Source: Spirosoma oryzae | GTDB taxonomy: Bacteria; Bacteroidota; Bacteroidia; Cytophagales; Spirosomataceae | DNA: 64,000 nt | Assembly (NCBI RefSeq): GCF_003002825.1 | Contig: NZ_PVTE01000009.1 | Span: 124,001-188,000, forward strand | Reading direction: 5' to 3' | Part shown: piece after piece, positions 41,943 to 52,742 of the stretch | How positions within the stretch are numbered: position 1 is the first letter of the stretch | Layout of the letters: each line of letters begins with the position of its first letter | Made by a program: the position numbers and the translations under genes | Notes under the pieces: generated by a model | The model's input: the letters and a program-made list of their open reading frames with translations, nothing else | Told to the model about the DNA's origin: nothing | Databases searched by the model: none

Positions 41943-44066
41943 ATGGCTGCTTTATTCAATAACCCCAACGGCTATGGACTGGAACGGGAAATTCAGGAAA
42001 CCATGCGGGAATCCGATATTCTGGGTCAAGATGGTACACAGTACCGGTTTACGGCAGAAGACCGGGCCAAACTCAATACTGTTGTTTCTAATAGTTTGAC
42101 GTGGCGGGGAGTTTGGACGGCCCATACGGTATACGCGGTGAATGATACGGTAACAAACAACGGAAACACCTATCGACGATTGGTAGCGGGCACATCAGGA
42201 GCTAGTTTCGACCCGGCGATGTGGGAACTACTGGCCGCGAAGGGGGACACGGGTGAAATTACGAAAGCTACTCTTGACTCCGCCATATCGGGGGTGTTTT
42301 CTCCTCCTGCAATCGACGGGTATCTCTACCGGGCAAAGAACAACAACCTGAACCTAGTACAACCCTGCTTCGCTTTCGACCTGTCTGCAATCGCCTGGTC
42401 ATCAGGGGCCAGTTTCACGTTTTCCTGCAAAATTGTTTCCAAGTCGGGCAACATCGTCTCTACTCCCCAGATTCGCACGTTCTGGAATGGTGTTTCTACA
42501 ATCAACGACATTACGGGACCGTCACTTAACATATCGAAGTCCACGACATTACCAGCTAACCAGACCATCAGTTATGCAGTAAGCGGCACTAGCAATTTCT
42601 CCAAAACCAGCTACGTGCATGTGTTTCTGGACGTGTCACTAACCGACGGAACAGTGTCGAGCGACCTGTTAATCTACGATGTAGCATTCACGGTTTCGGG
42701 TATGCCCGGCCCAAAGCTACCGGGATCGGACCTCTACCGAGCGAACGGAACCGACACGATAACGGCTGTCACGACCCTGACCGAAGCGGCAGCTACGAAA
42801 ACGTACGTGGACCAGAAAAAGGTAGAGGCACTGGCCTATACCGATGCAGTGGTTGGACCCTTGAAGTCTAACCCTGTCGTCGGGAGTCGATACACCGGAG
42901 TGGCGAACACGGTCAATCCTACCTTAATGCAGCCGATCATCGTCTTCGATACTCAGGGGATCAACTGGGCAGTCAACGATGCTATTGCGTTCACCTGTAA
43001 GCTAATCTCCCGTAGTGGCAACATCACCAACATCGCCACTACCCGCGTGTTCGTGAATGACGTAGCCGCACTGGACAGTACGGGTGGAAGCTCTGGCAAC
43101 ATGGGATCGGCTTCCGCCAGTCCGGGGACGGATACAGCATTAGTCTACACGGCAACCAGGGCAGCAGCGGTGAAGGCTCGTTACATCCACGTCTATATCG
43201 ACGTGACACTAACCGCTCCGACGACTCCAACTACGTTCGACATCTACGATGCAGCCCTGACGGTTAAAGGTATTTCAACCGTGCGGGTAGCGGGATCGGC
43301 CCTCTATATGGCTAACGCGAACGATACTGTTACTTCGTTTTCCTATTTCGATAATCAGTTAGCCAATGTCGGCTACGTAAATACGCAGCGAGATGCCGCA
43401 AAAACCTACGCGGATAGCCTGATCTCTAGCAAGCTGAAGGGGAAAAAGTGGAACGCACTGGGTGATAGTATCACCTATGGACATGGGGTCGGTGTGAACG
43501 GGACCTACCGGGCAATACTCGCACAACGTTGGGGCATGACAGCTCGAAACTACGGAATTTCGGGTACCTGCTTGGCTGGTACGAGTAACAGCTTCGGGGC
43601 GAGTATGGCAACCCGGTATAATGATATGGACAACGACGCGGACTATATTACTGTGTTTGGCGGCACAAACGACTGGTCGGCAGCAATTCCTATAGGAGTG
43701 AATACAGACACGCCAGTGGATACGTTTAAAGGAGCTTTAAACGTACTCTGCAAGGGGTTGATTGAGAAATATCCGACTAAGAAAATTGGATTCATTAGCC
43801 CTTTAAACCATAGAACGACCAACAATTCAGGAGGGCTGTCTGTCTTGAATTATGTAGACGCGACCATCGAAATATGTGGTTTGTGGGCAATCCCTGTGCT
43901 CGATCTATATCGTCGTGGTGGCGTTCTACCAATCAACTCGGTACAAAGGGGTACCGTGATGTTCGATAGTAACAATGATGGTATAGGTGACGATGTTCAA
44001 CATCCAGGCCCCGTGGGTCACGGAATGTTGGCTGACCGAATCGAAGCTTTTATGTTGATGCTCTGA
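41943..44066 (+). CDS. receptor-binding protein with tandem beta modules and SGNH hydrolase, 707 aa
   Basis: The N-terminal virion-binding part (1-60) is followed by a carbohydrate-binding-like module (WRGVWTAHTVYAVNDTVTNN). Two homologous beta modules come next, each pairing a 'QP..xFD....W....' strand set with 'SKSGNI' or 'SRSGNI', joined by helical linkers (AATKTYVDQKKVEALAYTD). The C-terminal 200 residues are a canonical SGNH hydrolase: GDSITYG with S509, GGTNDW with N576, and D684-x2-H687. Likely an esterase acting on host surface polysaccharide. Codon use drifts from the head genes, and the enzyme domain is AT-richer, suggesting module exchange. Confidence 0.78.
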   Translation: MAALFNNPNGYGLEREIQETMRESDILGQDGTQYRFTAEDRAKLNTVVSNSLTWRGVWTAHTVYAVNDTVTNNGNTYRRLVAGTSGASFDPAMWELLAAKGDTGEITKATLDSAISGVFSPPAIDGYLYRAKNNNLNLVQPCFAFDLSAIAWSSGASFTFSCKIVSKSGNIVSTPQIRTFWNGVSTINDITGPSLNISKSTTLPANQTISYAVSGTSNFSKTSYVHVFLDVSLTDGTVSSDLLIYDVAFTVSGMPGPKLPGSDLYRANGTDTITAVTTLTEAAATKTYVDQKKVEALAYTDAVVGPLKSNPVVGSRYTGVANTVNPTLMQPIIVFDTQGINWAVNDAIAFTCKLISRSGNITNIATTRVFVNDVAALDSTGGSSGNMGSASASPGTDTALVYTATRAAAVKARYIHVYIDVTLTAPTTPTTFDIYDAALTVKGISTVRVAGSALYMANANDTVTSFSYFDNQLANVGYVNTQRDAAKTYADSLISSKLKGKKWNALGDSITYGHGVGVNGTYRAILAQRWGMTARNYGISGTCLAGTSNSFGASMATRYNDMDNDADYITVFGGTNDWSAAIPIGVNTDTPVDTFKGALNVLCKGLIEKYPTKKIGFISPLNHRTTNNSGGLSVLNYVDATIEICGLWAIPVLDLYRRGGVLPINSVQRGTVMFDSNNDGIGDDVQHPGPVGHGMLADRIEAFMLML

Positions 44067-44128
44067 TATTTACTTAATCTGACTAGAATCTGTATAACCT
44101 AAACGATTCAGGTTTCCTGCTGCCCACT

Positions 44129-44172
44129 AAAACCGGCTTACCTTAACGGGTCTGCCGGTTTTCTTTATTTTT
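44129..44172 (+). terminator. strong terminator
   Basis: Perfect stem AAAACCGGC/GCCGGTTTT with a 16-base loop followed by CTTTATTTTT, just before the ATG of the cargo protein at 44175. Confidence 0.9.
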
Positions 44173-44174
44173 CT

Positions 44175-46802
44175 ATGGCCGTTTCGTTTATTTCCCGAAC
44201 CCTTTCTTCCCCCGACTACATTGCTCCGCTGGATCAGAACCTGGTATTCCAAAGTCTGATCACCCGCCAGCAGGCCTACGATAAGGGGGTACAGCAGGTG
44301 GATAGTCTACTGGAGAATCTGTCTTCCCAGCCCATCTACAACCAGGGTCACAAAGCCTACTACGAGCAGAAGGTAGGACAGCTCACCGACCAGCTCAACC
44401 GATTGGGGGGAGCCGACTTTTCCGACCGAACCACCCTGCAGCAGATCGGACAACTCTCGGGACTAGTCAGCCGGGACGGGCGGATTTTGTCAGCCATCGA
44501 AGACGGTAAACGAATTCAGCAGGCCCGCCAGCAGATCGATACCTGGAAAGCCGACCCCAAAAAGTATCCCGGGCAGTACGCTCCCCAGAACGAGTGGCTG
44601 CTGGGCCAGCAGATTCAGGCCTACAGTACCGATTCATCCGAGGGAGCCCGTTTTCAGGGCGGGGCTACCCCCTACGTCAACCACCGGAAAATCATCGGGG
44701 ACCGGGTGCTGCAGATTCAGAAACAGATTGCTCAGACGGGGGGCTACGATACACTGGTCGGTGGCAAGCAGCAGTTTATCCAGACCACCAAAGCCCTAAC
44801 CCCGCTGCAGATCCAGCAGATCGTTCAGGGAGAATTGGCCGGAGATCCTGCTCTGATGAACCAGCTCCAGATCGATGCCCAGTACGAAGCCCGGAACCTG
44901 CCGACCGATACACCCAGCTACCAGCGGGCCCGTCTGGCTCAGCTGACCTCGGCCCGGGACCGATTGGCCAAACAGGCCGATGACTATAACTCAGAGGGAT
45001 TATTGGCTCTGACGACGGGATCTCCCGCCCAGCAGGAAGCCGCCCGGACTGAGCACCAGCAGCAGCTCAAACAGATCAGCCGGCAGATGCGGGCTTATGA
45101 AGAACAGATCCGGGCCGTTGGCTCCCAGAGTCGGGACGAAGCCGTGCTGGGGATGCACCTGGACAGCTACGTAACGGGCCTTCAAGCCGAGTACGGCTTT
45201 GAAAGTCGGAAACTTCAGGCTAACCCGATTTACGGGGTGGAGCTGGCCCACCAGGACCGGCAGGCCGCCCTTGAGCAGGCGGGTAGTCAGTTCCGAATCC
45301 GGGAGCAGAACGAAAACGACCGGTTTCTCTACGGCTGGAAAAAACAGGACGAACACCTGGACAAACAGCAGGCCTTTCAGCGGGAACAGAAACTCCTGGA
45401 CCTGGAAGCTAAAACGGGTCTACAGGCTAACGGAGATGGTTCGTATTCTACCCCGGATACAGCCTTTAAAGCCGTGGACCTGGGAGCTTCCCAGGTAACG
45501 ACGACCAGTCTGGAAGCCATGCAGGCCCAGAGTCAGTCGGACGCCCGGGCCCAGAACGGCCGGATTCTGGATCTGGTGGTTAGTTACGTAGGTAACGGAG
45601 ACCTGCAGAAGATGGCCGGACTCCGGGCCCAGCTAACGGTCAGTACGGATAGTGACGGCAATATCAATGGGATCAAATACCCCAAATCGGTGGCTCCCAA
45701 CGTAGCCGTTGCCGCCCGGCAGATCGTGGATGATTACCACCAGTATCTGCAGGGTAACGGTCATAACCCGGACCTGATTCGGCAGCTCAAACCCGAGCAG
45801 CGAGCCATGCTCCAGCAGATCGAAGTCGGAGCCGCCCAAAACCGGATTGCCCAGCAGCAGTACAAAGACATCGAACAGCAGGCCATTCGGGAATCCGGTA
45901 TGACCCAGGCTGAGCTAAACCGGATGAACCAGCTCCGGCTGGAAAAAGCCCGTAACCCCCAGCTGTTTTCAACGGCTACACCCGTACCCGGCGGGGGTGG
46001 ACTGGCCATAACCAGCTCGGCTAAAGCCCAGGAACTGGCCAGTCTGGAAGCCCGCTTCAAACCCGCCCAGCAGACGGTAATCGAGCAACTGGGTAAATCA
46101 GGTATTTATAACCGGGGGTTTCTGGTGACGGGAGACGCGGCCAAAAAAGACTCCGATCTCTACCGAATCGTCAAACACCGGATCGACCAGCAGGCCGTTG
46201 ACCCGGCGGGAGCCACCAACAGCCAGCTCCGGGCCATTCAGTCTCAGCTGGAAAACGGGGAGATTACCCAGATGGTGGTACTGAAAGATTCCCAGCAGAT
46301 CGAAGTATCGGGCTTTACCAAAAACGGAGAGGAGAAAGTACCCTTTAAGGCCCGGGTCGATTTCATGGGCTCCGCCGACTGGAATGCGGTACTGTCCGAT
46401 AAACTCCGTACGGAACAGGGTGGCGGACAGAAAGCCCTGCTATCCGAGCTGGATAAAAAAGGGGCCCTGCTGGCTGGTAAACGGGCCGTAGCCTTTGCTC
46501 CGGTTCAGAGTCAGCTGGCCTTCTCGGTATCACCGGTTAAAACGAGTAGTGGCTACGGACTGGGTCTACTCTACCAGGGTAAACAGATTCCGATTCCACC
46601 CTACTTTAAAAACGGGGTTCCCTTTATTCCAACCGTGTTCCAGCAGAAACCCATCCAGTTCGTCTCGGGCGGTTTGGATAACTGGTCATCGACCAACATC
46701 GAACGGCAGCTTAAAGCCCGCTACGGAGCTACTGACCCGGCCTACAAACCGACCATTCACGATTTTTACCGCTTCATCACCGATCCCGAACTCTTCCCCT
46801 AA
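44175..46802 (+). CDS. internal virion (cargo) protein, 875 aa
   Basis: Long helical, Gln-rich protein. The opening IAPLDQNLVFQSLITRQQAY then DKGVQQVDSLLENL is typical of the crAss-like proteins packed inside the tail barrel. Extended coiled-coil stretches (residues 100-600) and a C-terminal mixed domain (PYFKNGVPFIPTVFQ). No catalytic motif. Known relatives travel in the virion and are ejected with DNA; the position downstream of the muzzle and before the 1812-aa protein fits. Confidence 0.68.
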   Translation: MAVSFISRTLSSPDYIAPLDQNLVFQSLITRQQAYDKGVQQVDSLLENLSSQPIYNQGHKAYYEQKVGQLTDQLNRLGGADFSDRTTLQQIGQLSGLVSRDGRILSAIEDGKRIQQARQQIDTWKADPKKYPGQYAPQNEWLLGQQIQAYSTDSSEGARFQGGATPYVNHRKIIGDRVLQIQKQIAQTGGYDTLVGGKQQFIQTTKALTPLQIQQIVQGELAGDPALMNQLQIDAQYEARNLPTDTPSYQRARLAQLTSARDRLAKQADDYNSEGLLALTTGSPAQQEAARTEHQQQLKQISRQMRAYEEQIRAVGSQSRDEAVLGMHLDSYVTGLQAEYGFESRKLQANPIYGVELAHQDRQAALEQAGSQFRIREQNENDRFLYGWKKQDEHLDKQQAFQREQKLLDLEAKTGLQANGDGSYSTPDTAFKAVDLGASQVTTTSLEAMQAQSQSDARAQNGRILDLVVSYVGNGDLQKMAGLRAQLTVSTDSDGNINGIKYPKSVAPNVAVAARQIVDDYHQYLQGNGHNPDLIRQLKPEQRAMLQQIEVGAAQNRIAQQQYKDIEQQAIRESGMTQAELNRMNQLRLEKARNPQLFSTATPVPGGGGLAITSSAKAQELASLEARFKPAQQTVIEQLGKSGIYNRGFLVTGDAAKKDSDLYRIVKHRIDQQAVDPAGATNSQLRAIQSQLENGEITQMVVLKDSQQIEVSGFTKNGEEKVPFKARVDFMGSADWNAVLSDKLRTEQGGGQKALLSELDKKGALLAGKRAVAFAPVQSQLAFSVSPVKTSSGYGLGLLYQGKQIPIPPYFKNGVPFIPTVFQQKPIQFVSGGLDNWSSTNIERQLKARYGATDPAYKPTIHDFYRFITDPELFP

Positions 46803-46805
46803 GCC

Positions 46806-47276
46806 ATGATCGATTCACAAGTTGAAAAACAGGAACTAAACCTGTACCTGAACCGGACCTACTATCCAACCGGTACCAACGGATCATTAACCGACGGAAT
46901 GCGGGAAATCAGTAAAACCATCGAACTACCCTGGAAGGATAACCAGCCCCGCATCAGCTGTATACCGGAAGGAACCTACCCGGTAGTGATCTATAATTCA
47001 CCCAAACACGGTCCGAGCCTGCTGCTGAAGAAAGTACCCGGCCGCTCGATGATCGAAGTCCATTCGGCCAACTGGGCCATGGGAAAAGACGGTACCGGTA
47101 AAACCCCGCAGCTGCTGGGCTGCATTGCCCCGGTGACCCAGCTGGATACCGAGACGGGTGGTCGGCCCGGCGTGGGCTGGAACTCCGGTAAAGCCCTGGA
47201 AAAAGTCGAAGCCCTGACCTTCCCTGTTATCAAGGCCGGTGGTCAGGTATTTCTCCACATCCGTAAAGCCGCTTAA
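46806..47276 (+). CDS. DUF5675 protein, 156 aa (possible cell-wall enzyme)
   Basis: Conserved blocks of DUF5675 are visible: CIPEGTYPVVIYNSPKHGPS, RSMIEVHSANWAMG and LLGCIAP. The H-S-x-N / L-x-G-C arrangement resembles L,D-transpeptidase-like folds, so a peptidoglycan role (endolysin or virion entry) is suggested, but the activity of this family is not established as far as I know. Overlaps the next gene by one base (TAATG). Confidence 0.75.
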   Translation: MIDSQVEKQELNLYLNRTYYPTGTNGSLTDGMREISKTIELPWKDNQPRISCIPEGTYPVVIYNSPKHGPSLLLKKVPGRSMIEVHSANWAMGKDGTGKTPQLLGCIAPVTQLDTETGGRPGVGWNSGKALEKVEALTFPVIKAGGQVFLHIRKAA

Positions 47277-50200
47277 TGAATCCCCAGGCCCCAACACCAC
47301 CTAACCCTGTATTTGATCCGAACAGGGTTCCATTCGAAGGAGCCGGTGAGCCAAAACCCCTGCCCCTGTCTCCCCTGGAGATTGCCAGCAGCATTTCGGC
47401 TCCGCTGATTAAGGAAGCCGCCCGGAAACCCAGTCCGGCGGATACCCTGCTGAAGCTGGGTCAGTCGGAAATGCTCACCGGCCGGGAAGCCCAGGAAGCC
47501 AGCCGGTACACCGACGGAGGTAACACCTACCTGCGGGGCCGGGATAACGAAGCCGTGGCTGCCGCCGGGCAGGGGTTCTGGAGCCGGACCTGGAACGATA
47601 CCAAAGCTCTGGTGGGTATTACCGGCTCCTCGATCCTGCAGGCTCCCCTAGCCATCCCCCAGCTGGTTAAAGCCGGGGTGAGTCTTTTGCAGGGAGAAGG
47701 AATCGACAAAGCCCTGGACTACGCTCGGGGTGAAGAAGGTTCCTGGATGCGGGGTCTATCGGACTGGCAGGATCAGCTGAACCAGGATACGACTAACTAC
47801 AGCTCCAGCTGGGCCCGGGAGAATCCCTGGAAGAATTTAATTCCCGGTTACGGCGGAGAAGGCGGTACGGACTTTGGTAGCTTGGTTCGCTCGGGTGGGT
47901 TTGTGCTGTCAGGCATTGCTACCAGTCTGGCCGAGGGAGCCCTGGGGGCGGCTTTAGCTCCGGTAACCGGCGGAATTTCTCTGGCTGCCGTTGGTGTCGA
48001 TCTGACGGGTAAACTCGTCCGGGGTTTCAAGGCTTTATCAACCATCGGAAAAAGTCTGGATAAGCTGGATGATGCGCTACGGCTCAAACGGGAAGCCGAA
48101 GGAGTTCTCCACGGGGTAGACACCATTCAGGGGTTGGGTAAGCTCTGGAGTGGAATTGATACGCCACTGGGTAATCTCTCCACCCGATCGGCCCTGCACG
48201 GTTTCTTGCTGGCTAATTCCGAAGCCAGTCTGGAAGGCTACGGAGCCGAGAAGGAACTGGAGCGGACCCTGCTGGATCAATACTACCAGCAGACGGGGCA
48301 GGAAGCCACGGGAGAAGCCCGGAGCCGGATTCAGTCGGTGGCTCAGCAGGCCGGTAACAGTACCTACCTGTGGAATCACGCCTTACTGGGAGTGAGCAAC
48401 AAGTTTCAGATCGATTCGATCCTGAAAAACTTCTCGGCCACCAAACAATTGTTTTCCGGACTGGAAGGTGATCTGTACCGGGCCGAACGAAAGACAGGTA
48501 CCAATGTATTCGAAGCCGTTCGGCAAGGTAGTAAACCACTGATCAGTTCGGCTCCCGAAGGAGCCAGCTGGTTCAGCCGGGGTTTAGGAGCCGGTAAAGC
48601 CGTGGGTACCCAGGGCCTGCTGAGTCTGTCCGAAGGTCTGGAAGAAAGCCTGCAGAAAGCCGTTACCGACGGAACCCAGAGCTACTACCAGTACAAATAC
48701 AACCACGGTGGTAAAGCTGATTTGCAGAACGGACTCGATGCGGCCACCCATGGGCTGTCGGAAGCTTTCGGGACCAGCTCAGGCTGGACCGAGTTCATCG
48801 GCGGAATGCTGATTGGTTCTCTCTTTGGTGGGGGCAGTAAGGCCCTCTTCGACTGGCGGTCGGCTCCCGGCCAGCAGAAACGGGCCGAAGCCCTGGCCCA
48901 ACAGTTCAACCTGTCGATGCCGGACTTTCAGCGGGTTATTCAGCAGCAGCTGACGGGTAGTCTGGCCGGAGCCGATCTGTTGACCAAAGGAGCCGAGACC
49001 AACGCGGTGTTGGGAGCCAGTTCCGTGGGAGCCCAGGCGGCCAGCCAGGGCCAGCAGCGGATTTTTCAGAACCAGAAAAACTCGGCCGAGTTTTCGTTTC
49101 TGTATCCCTTCGTCCGGCAGGGAGCTGATTCGGTACTGAAAGAACAACTGGATTCCTTTAAACAGGACATCGAAAAACGGCCCGACGAATTCCGGCAGGC
49201 CTACGGTATTGACGGCTCGGTACCAACCGATAAACTCCGGGGAATCATCGATCACCTGGGTACCAAACTGGAAAGCCTTCAGCGGGCCCATGATCGTTAC
49301 GCTCCGCTGTTTATCAACCCGTATAAGAAGGACCCCTCGTCGGAAGACTACCGTGACTTTGAAGCCTACCGGGCCGAGCTGCTCCACAACGATTACCTCC
49401 GGCAGAGCTACGGGGAGCGGATAGCCAAGCTTCAGGGTAAAACCAGCCTGCTGGGGGAAACCGACTGGACGTCCCCTGCTGGCTGGAAAGCCCGGAAGGG
49501 ACAAATCAGTAACCGGCTGACCGAGCTGGACAGCTTGATCAGTCTGGCCAAGCAAAGCCTGGCTCCTACTGGTGACCGAACCAACCCGACGGATGAGGAA
49601 GTAGCCCGGGTGGACCGGCAGCTTCGTTCTCAGCAACGGGCTGAACGGGAAGAGCTGGAAGCCCGGCTGTCGGCCATCGAGCAGATTCAAACGGGTAACT
49701 TTACCGACTATGACGCCGTACTGGATACGATCAAGGCCGAGCTGACCCATCCGGACATGGGTACGGGTCTACCGAAAACGATCACCCATACCGAACTGGC
49801 CCAGCTGCTACAGGACCGCTACGACGTCGGGGAGCTTCAGGCTTCGATCGATAAGCTGACCGAGTTATTCAACGGATTGAGCAGCCGGAAGGGCTTCGAG
49901 GATTACCGGGTAACTACGGATCGGTACCGGGCTAAACAGGTTCAAAAGGAACTGGAAAAACTCCTGTCCAGCCGGACGGCCCTGCGGGATGAAATCGTGG
50001 GTCAGTTCGATTCAGTAGCCGATGCCGAATTGCACCTGGGTTCCCTGGATGAGCTGACGGCCCGCTACGGATCCGACTACAACCAGAATCCGGACTCGGT
50101 TCGTACGGAGCTGGGGCAACTGATTACCGAAAAGAAAGCCGAAAAAGCGGACGAAAAAGCCCGGCGGGATGACGAGATCCGGATTCTATCCGAACTGGTT

Positions 50201-52714
50201 AAAGGGGATCCCCGGGTGGCTGCCGTTCAGAGCCGGGCCGATCAGACCGGAGCCGAACTGACAAAACTTATCGAGGCCCAGACGGGTAAACCGGGCGAAG
50301 ATCCCTTGACCCTATCCCAGACAATTGTCCGGCAGTACGAGACAAAATTCCCGGTAACGTCAGAGACGGTTTCCGATACGGACTGGAATCAGTTCGTCGA
50401 TACCGGAAAATTACCGGTTGGTTCAACCGTAGTTGACAAACTAATTCAGAAAATTAAACTGGGTCAACCGCTGGATCAGCGGGAAACCTCCCTGTACGGA
50501 GAACCGGCTATTGCCAAACAGGTAGAAGCAGCTCTAAAACAGGCGGCTGAAAAACCCAAGGCTCCATCCCTGTTTGATCTGGGTACAGCGAGTACCGAAG
50601 ATGACTCAGAGAAAGTTGAATCCATTCCCAAACCGGTTGACAAAAATACGACATCAGACCTCGTCACATCCGCTGAAGCTCAACCGGTTAAGCCGATTCG
50701 TAGTCTGTTCGATCTGGGAACACCCGGAGAAGTCGAGGATGAAGCTAATCCGGTATTCGATCCGATCAAACACGGATTGAAGCTGGGTATCACCCCAATC
50801 GAACGGGAACGGCTGAATCCCGAGCAATTGACAGTACTGGATAAAGCTAAGACCATCAATCCGGCAATCGAGGAACTCTACACCCGGCTGGGACGTCCGG
50901 CTATGAAGCCCGGTAGTCTGGCCAACAAGTTCAACACGACCGGAATGCTGCTCTTCGACGGTAAGCCCATCTACGCCGACCCGGACAAGCTGGAAACGGA
51001 TCCGGTTCTGCGGGCTGAATGGGAAAAAGTGGTAAACAGCCGGCAGAATCTGATACGGGCTCAATCGGCAGGTACACCCCTATCGCAACTGTTGGACTGG
51101 TCAGTACTGGACCGGCAGCAGGCGGGACTATCGGACGAAGCTACGACGCTGTCGATGGATCCAGGCCTGCAGCGAAGTTCGGTTCCCTACTACCTGGTGG
51201 GCCGGGACAAGCAGTCCGGGGTCGGCAGTCTGGTGATTCCCTTATCGGAGAGTTTACGGGTTAATTCGTTTGTCCTGCCGATGCTACTGGAACAGCCTGG
51301 CTTCTCGCCGGCCCAGCTAAGTCAGCTACGGGAACTGGGACCGGAAAATCCGCTATTGACCCAGGTTCTATCGATTACGGGAGAGCCAGGTTACCGATTC
51401 TTACAGAAGGCCCGGCTAGTCAATGCCGTGGAAAGCTTCGGGGAGTACATGGCCGCTGCCGAACGATTCAACCGGGATACCGGGCAATTGACGGGTTTGC
51501 TGGATAATGGACAGGTTAGTCCGGAGCTGGTTCATCAGCTGGACCGGCTGCAGCTGGAACTGGCCGCCAGTAAACCCTTTACCGATCAGGGCCTGGTACC
51601 GGTAACGGAGATGGGTTTTGGAATCGATGGAAAACACCTGATCGTCCGTAAGAGCCGAACCGAATCGGGAGTTGTTGAAATTAAACAGGTAGCTTCCACT
51701 TTGGATAACGATGTTACTATTGATGAAGAAGCGTTTGCCAGCTGGCAACCAGTGATCCAGCAGAGCCTGCAGAATTACCAGGCGGCCCGGGTCAATGATC
51801 TCTACGACGGGTATTACTACATCAGCAGCCCCTCATCGAGCAGTAACTACGTGTACGGCTTTCGGGTAGTATCGCCCGACGGGATGGCTAAGCTGGAACA
51901 ACTGATTCAGCGGGGTGAATCGTTTAGTCCTCAGGAGCAGTCGTTCTATCTATCAATCGGGCAAAAAGAGTACCGGCTGGAAGTCCGGGGGGATAAACTG
52001 AATGAAGGTAAACTGAGTCTACAGCTGCAACCGGCCGATCTGGATGGGAAACTAAGTAAGACTGAAAAGCAGCAGCAGACCTGGTATTCCCCCTCGATCG
52101 ACGTAGCCGGGGTTCGGTCGGGTCAGAAAAAACTGCTGGACGAGCTAAACCGGGTAGCCGGTGAACTAAAACAGAAAGACGGGAAAGCTACGCCCATCAA
52201 ACCGATAATCAGTCAGGTTCAGCTGGACGAAGCCGATCGGTATAAACGCATGGTTCAGATCAGCTCTCCGGCCGTATTCCGCCGGGCCGATCTTCGGTGG
52301 AACCTGTTGCAGCCGGCCGGGGACGAAATCGTGTTGAATCTGCCGGTAAAGCCGGTTGTTCAGACGGGTATGGAACAGCTACCTGCCGTATCAGGGTCTT
52401 CTCCGGAGAACTCGTTTATTCATTCAAGTCTACAATCATTATTGGATCAGGGTGTAAGTCTCGATCTATTGAAAGCAGTATCGGAATGGATAAATGAGAA
52501 TCCAACGGATATTGTTAATCTTTCGGGAATGACATTTACGGTAGACGATTTATTGGAGCTTGATCCAACAGACGAAGATCAAGTAGCTGCTGTATATAAC
52601 GATATGACCAGTGTACAAACAGGTAGCTGGCACCCAACTCCGACAACCCGGCTGCAACAGAGTCCGGACAACCTGGATCAGATCGTTGACCGTTTAATAA
52701 AGCAGTGCCACTGA
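47276..52714 (+). CDS. giant internal virion (cargo) protein, 1812 aa
   Basis: One continuous frame from TAATG to TGA. The first 250 residues include amphipathic Gly/Ala-rich segments that could enter membranes (GGFVLSGIATSLAEGALGAA; LAPVTGGISLAAVGVDLTG). Residues 600-1200 are charged and coiled-coil rich, and the C-terminal 600 have mixed domains. No polymerase or protease motif found. Position and size fit the cargo proteins that line the tail barrel in crAss-like phages and help DNA cross the envelope. The last 300 bases drift to AT-richer DNA before the island that follows. Confidence 0.68.
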   Translation: MNPQAPTPPNPVFDPNRVPFEGAGEPKPLPLSPLEIASSISAPLIKEAARKPSPADTLLKLGQSEMLTGREAQEASRYTDGGNTYLRGRDNEAVAAAGQGFWSRTWNDTKALVGITGSSILQAPLAIPQLVKAGVSLLQGEGIDKALDYARGEEGSWMRGLSDWQDQLNQDTTNYSSSWARENPWKNLIPGYGGEGGTDFGSLVRSGGFVLSGIATSLAEGALGAALAPVTGGISLAAVGVDLTGKLVRGFKALSTIGKSLDKLDDALRLKREAEGVLHGVDTIQGLGKLWSGIDTPLGNLSTRSALHGFLLANSEASLEGYGAEKELERTLLDQYYQQTGQEATGEARSRIQSVAQQAGNSTYLWNHALLGVSNKFQIDSILKNFSATKQLFSGLEGDLYRAERKTGTNVFEAVRQGSKPLISSAPEGASWFSRGLGAGKAVGTQGLLSLSEGLEESLQKAVTDGTQSYYQYKYNHGGKADLQNGLDAATHGLSEAFGTSSGWTEFIGGMLIGSLFGGGSKALFDWRSAPGQQKRAEALAQQFNLSMPDFQRVIQQQLTGSLAGADLLTKGAETNAVLGASSVGAQAASQGQQRIFQNQKNSAEFSFLYPFVRQGADSVLKEQLDSFKQDIEKRPDEFRQAYGIDGSVPTDKLRGIIDHLGTKLESLQRAHDRYAPLFINPYKKDPSSEDYRDFEAYRAELLHNDYLRQSYGERIAKLQGKTSLLGETDWTSPAGWKARKGQISNRLTELDSLISLAKQSLAPTGDRTNPTDEEVARVDRQLRSQQRAEREELEARLSAIEQIQTGNFTDYDAVLDTIKAELTHPDMGTGLPKTITHTELAQLLQDRYDVGELQASIDKLTELFNGLSSRKGFEDYRVTTDRYRAKQVQKELEKLLSSRTALRDEIVGQFDSVADAELHLGSLDELTARYGSDYNQNPDSVRTELGQLITEKKAEKADEKARRDDEIRILSELVKGDPRVAAVQSRADQTGAELTKLIEAQTGKPGEDPLTLSQTIVRQYETKFPVTSETVSDTDWNQFVDTGKLPVGSTVVDKLIQKIKLGQPLDQRETSLYGEPAIAKQVEAALKQAAEKPKAPSLFDLGTASTEDDSEKVESIPKPVDKNTTSDLVTSAEAQPVKPIRSLFDLGTPGEVEDEANPVFDPIKHGLKLGITPIERERLNPEQLTVLDKAKTINPAIEELYTRLGRPAMKPGSLANKFNTTGMLLFDGKPIYADPDKLETDPVLRAEWEKVVNSRQNLIRAQSAGTPLSQLLDWSVLDRQQAGLSDEATTLSMDPGLQRSSVPYYLVGRDKQSGVGSLVIPLSESLRVNSFVLPMLLEQPGFSPAQLSQLRELGPENPLLTQVLSITGEPGYRFLQKARLVNAVESFGEYMAAAERFNRDTGQLTGLLDNGQVSPELVHQLDRLQLELAASKPFTDQGLVPVTEMGFGIDGKHLIVRKSRTESGVVEIKQVASTLDNDVTIDEEAFASWQPVIQQSLQNYQAARVNDLYDGYYYISSPSSSSNYVYGFRVVSPDGMAKLEQLIQRGESFSPQEQSFYLSIGQKEYRLEVRGDKLNEGKLSLQLQPADLDGKLSKTEKQQQTWYSPSIDVAGVRSGQKKLLDELNRVAGELKQKDGKATPIKPIISQVQLDEADRYKRMVQISSPAVFRRADLRWNLLQPAGDEIVLNLPVKPVVQTGMEQLPAVSGSSPENSFIHSSLQSLLDQGVSLDLLKAVSEWINENPTDIVNLSGMTFTVDDLLELDPTDEDQVAAVYNDMTSVQTGSWHPTPTTRLQQSPDNLDQIVDRLIKQCH

Positions 52715-52742
52715 GTCTGTTGATTTTTTACCGTTCGATAAA

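Noticed and set aside
48779-49750. 323-codon minus-strand frame inside the 1812-aa gene
   Set aside because: Gln/Leu/Gly/Phe-rich antisense shadow within a continuous plus-strand gene.
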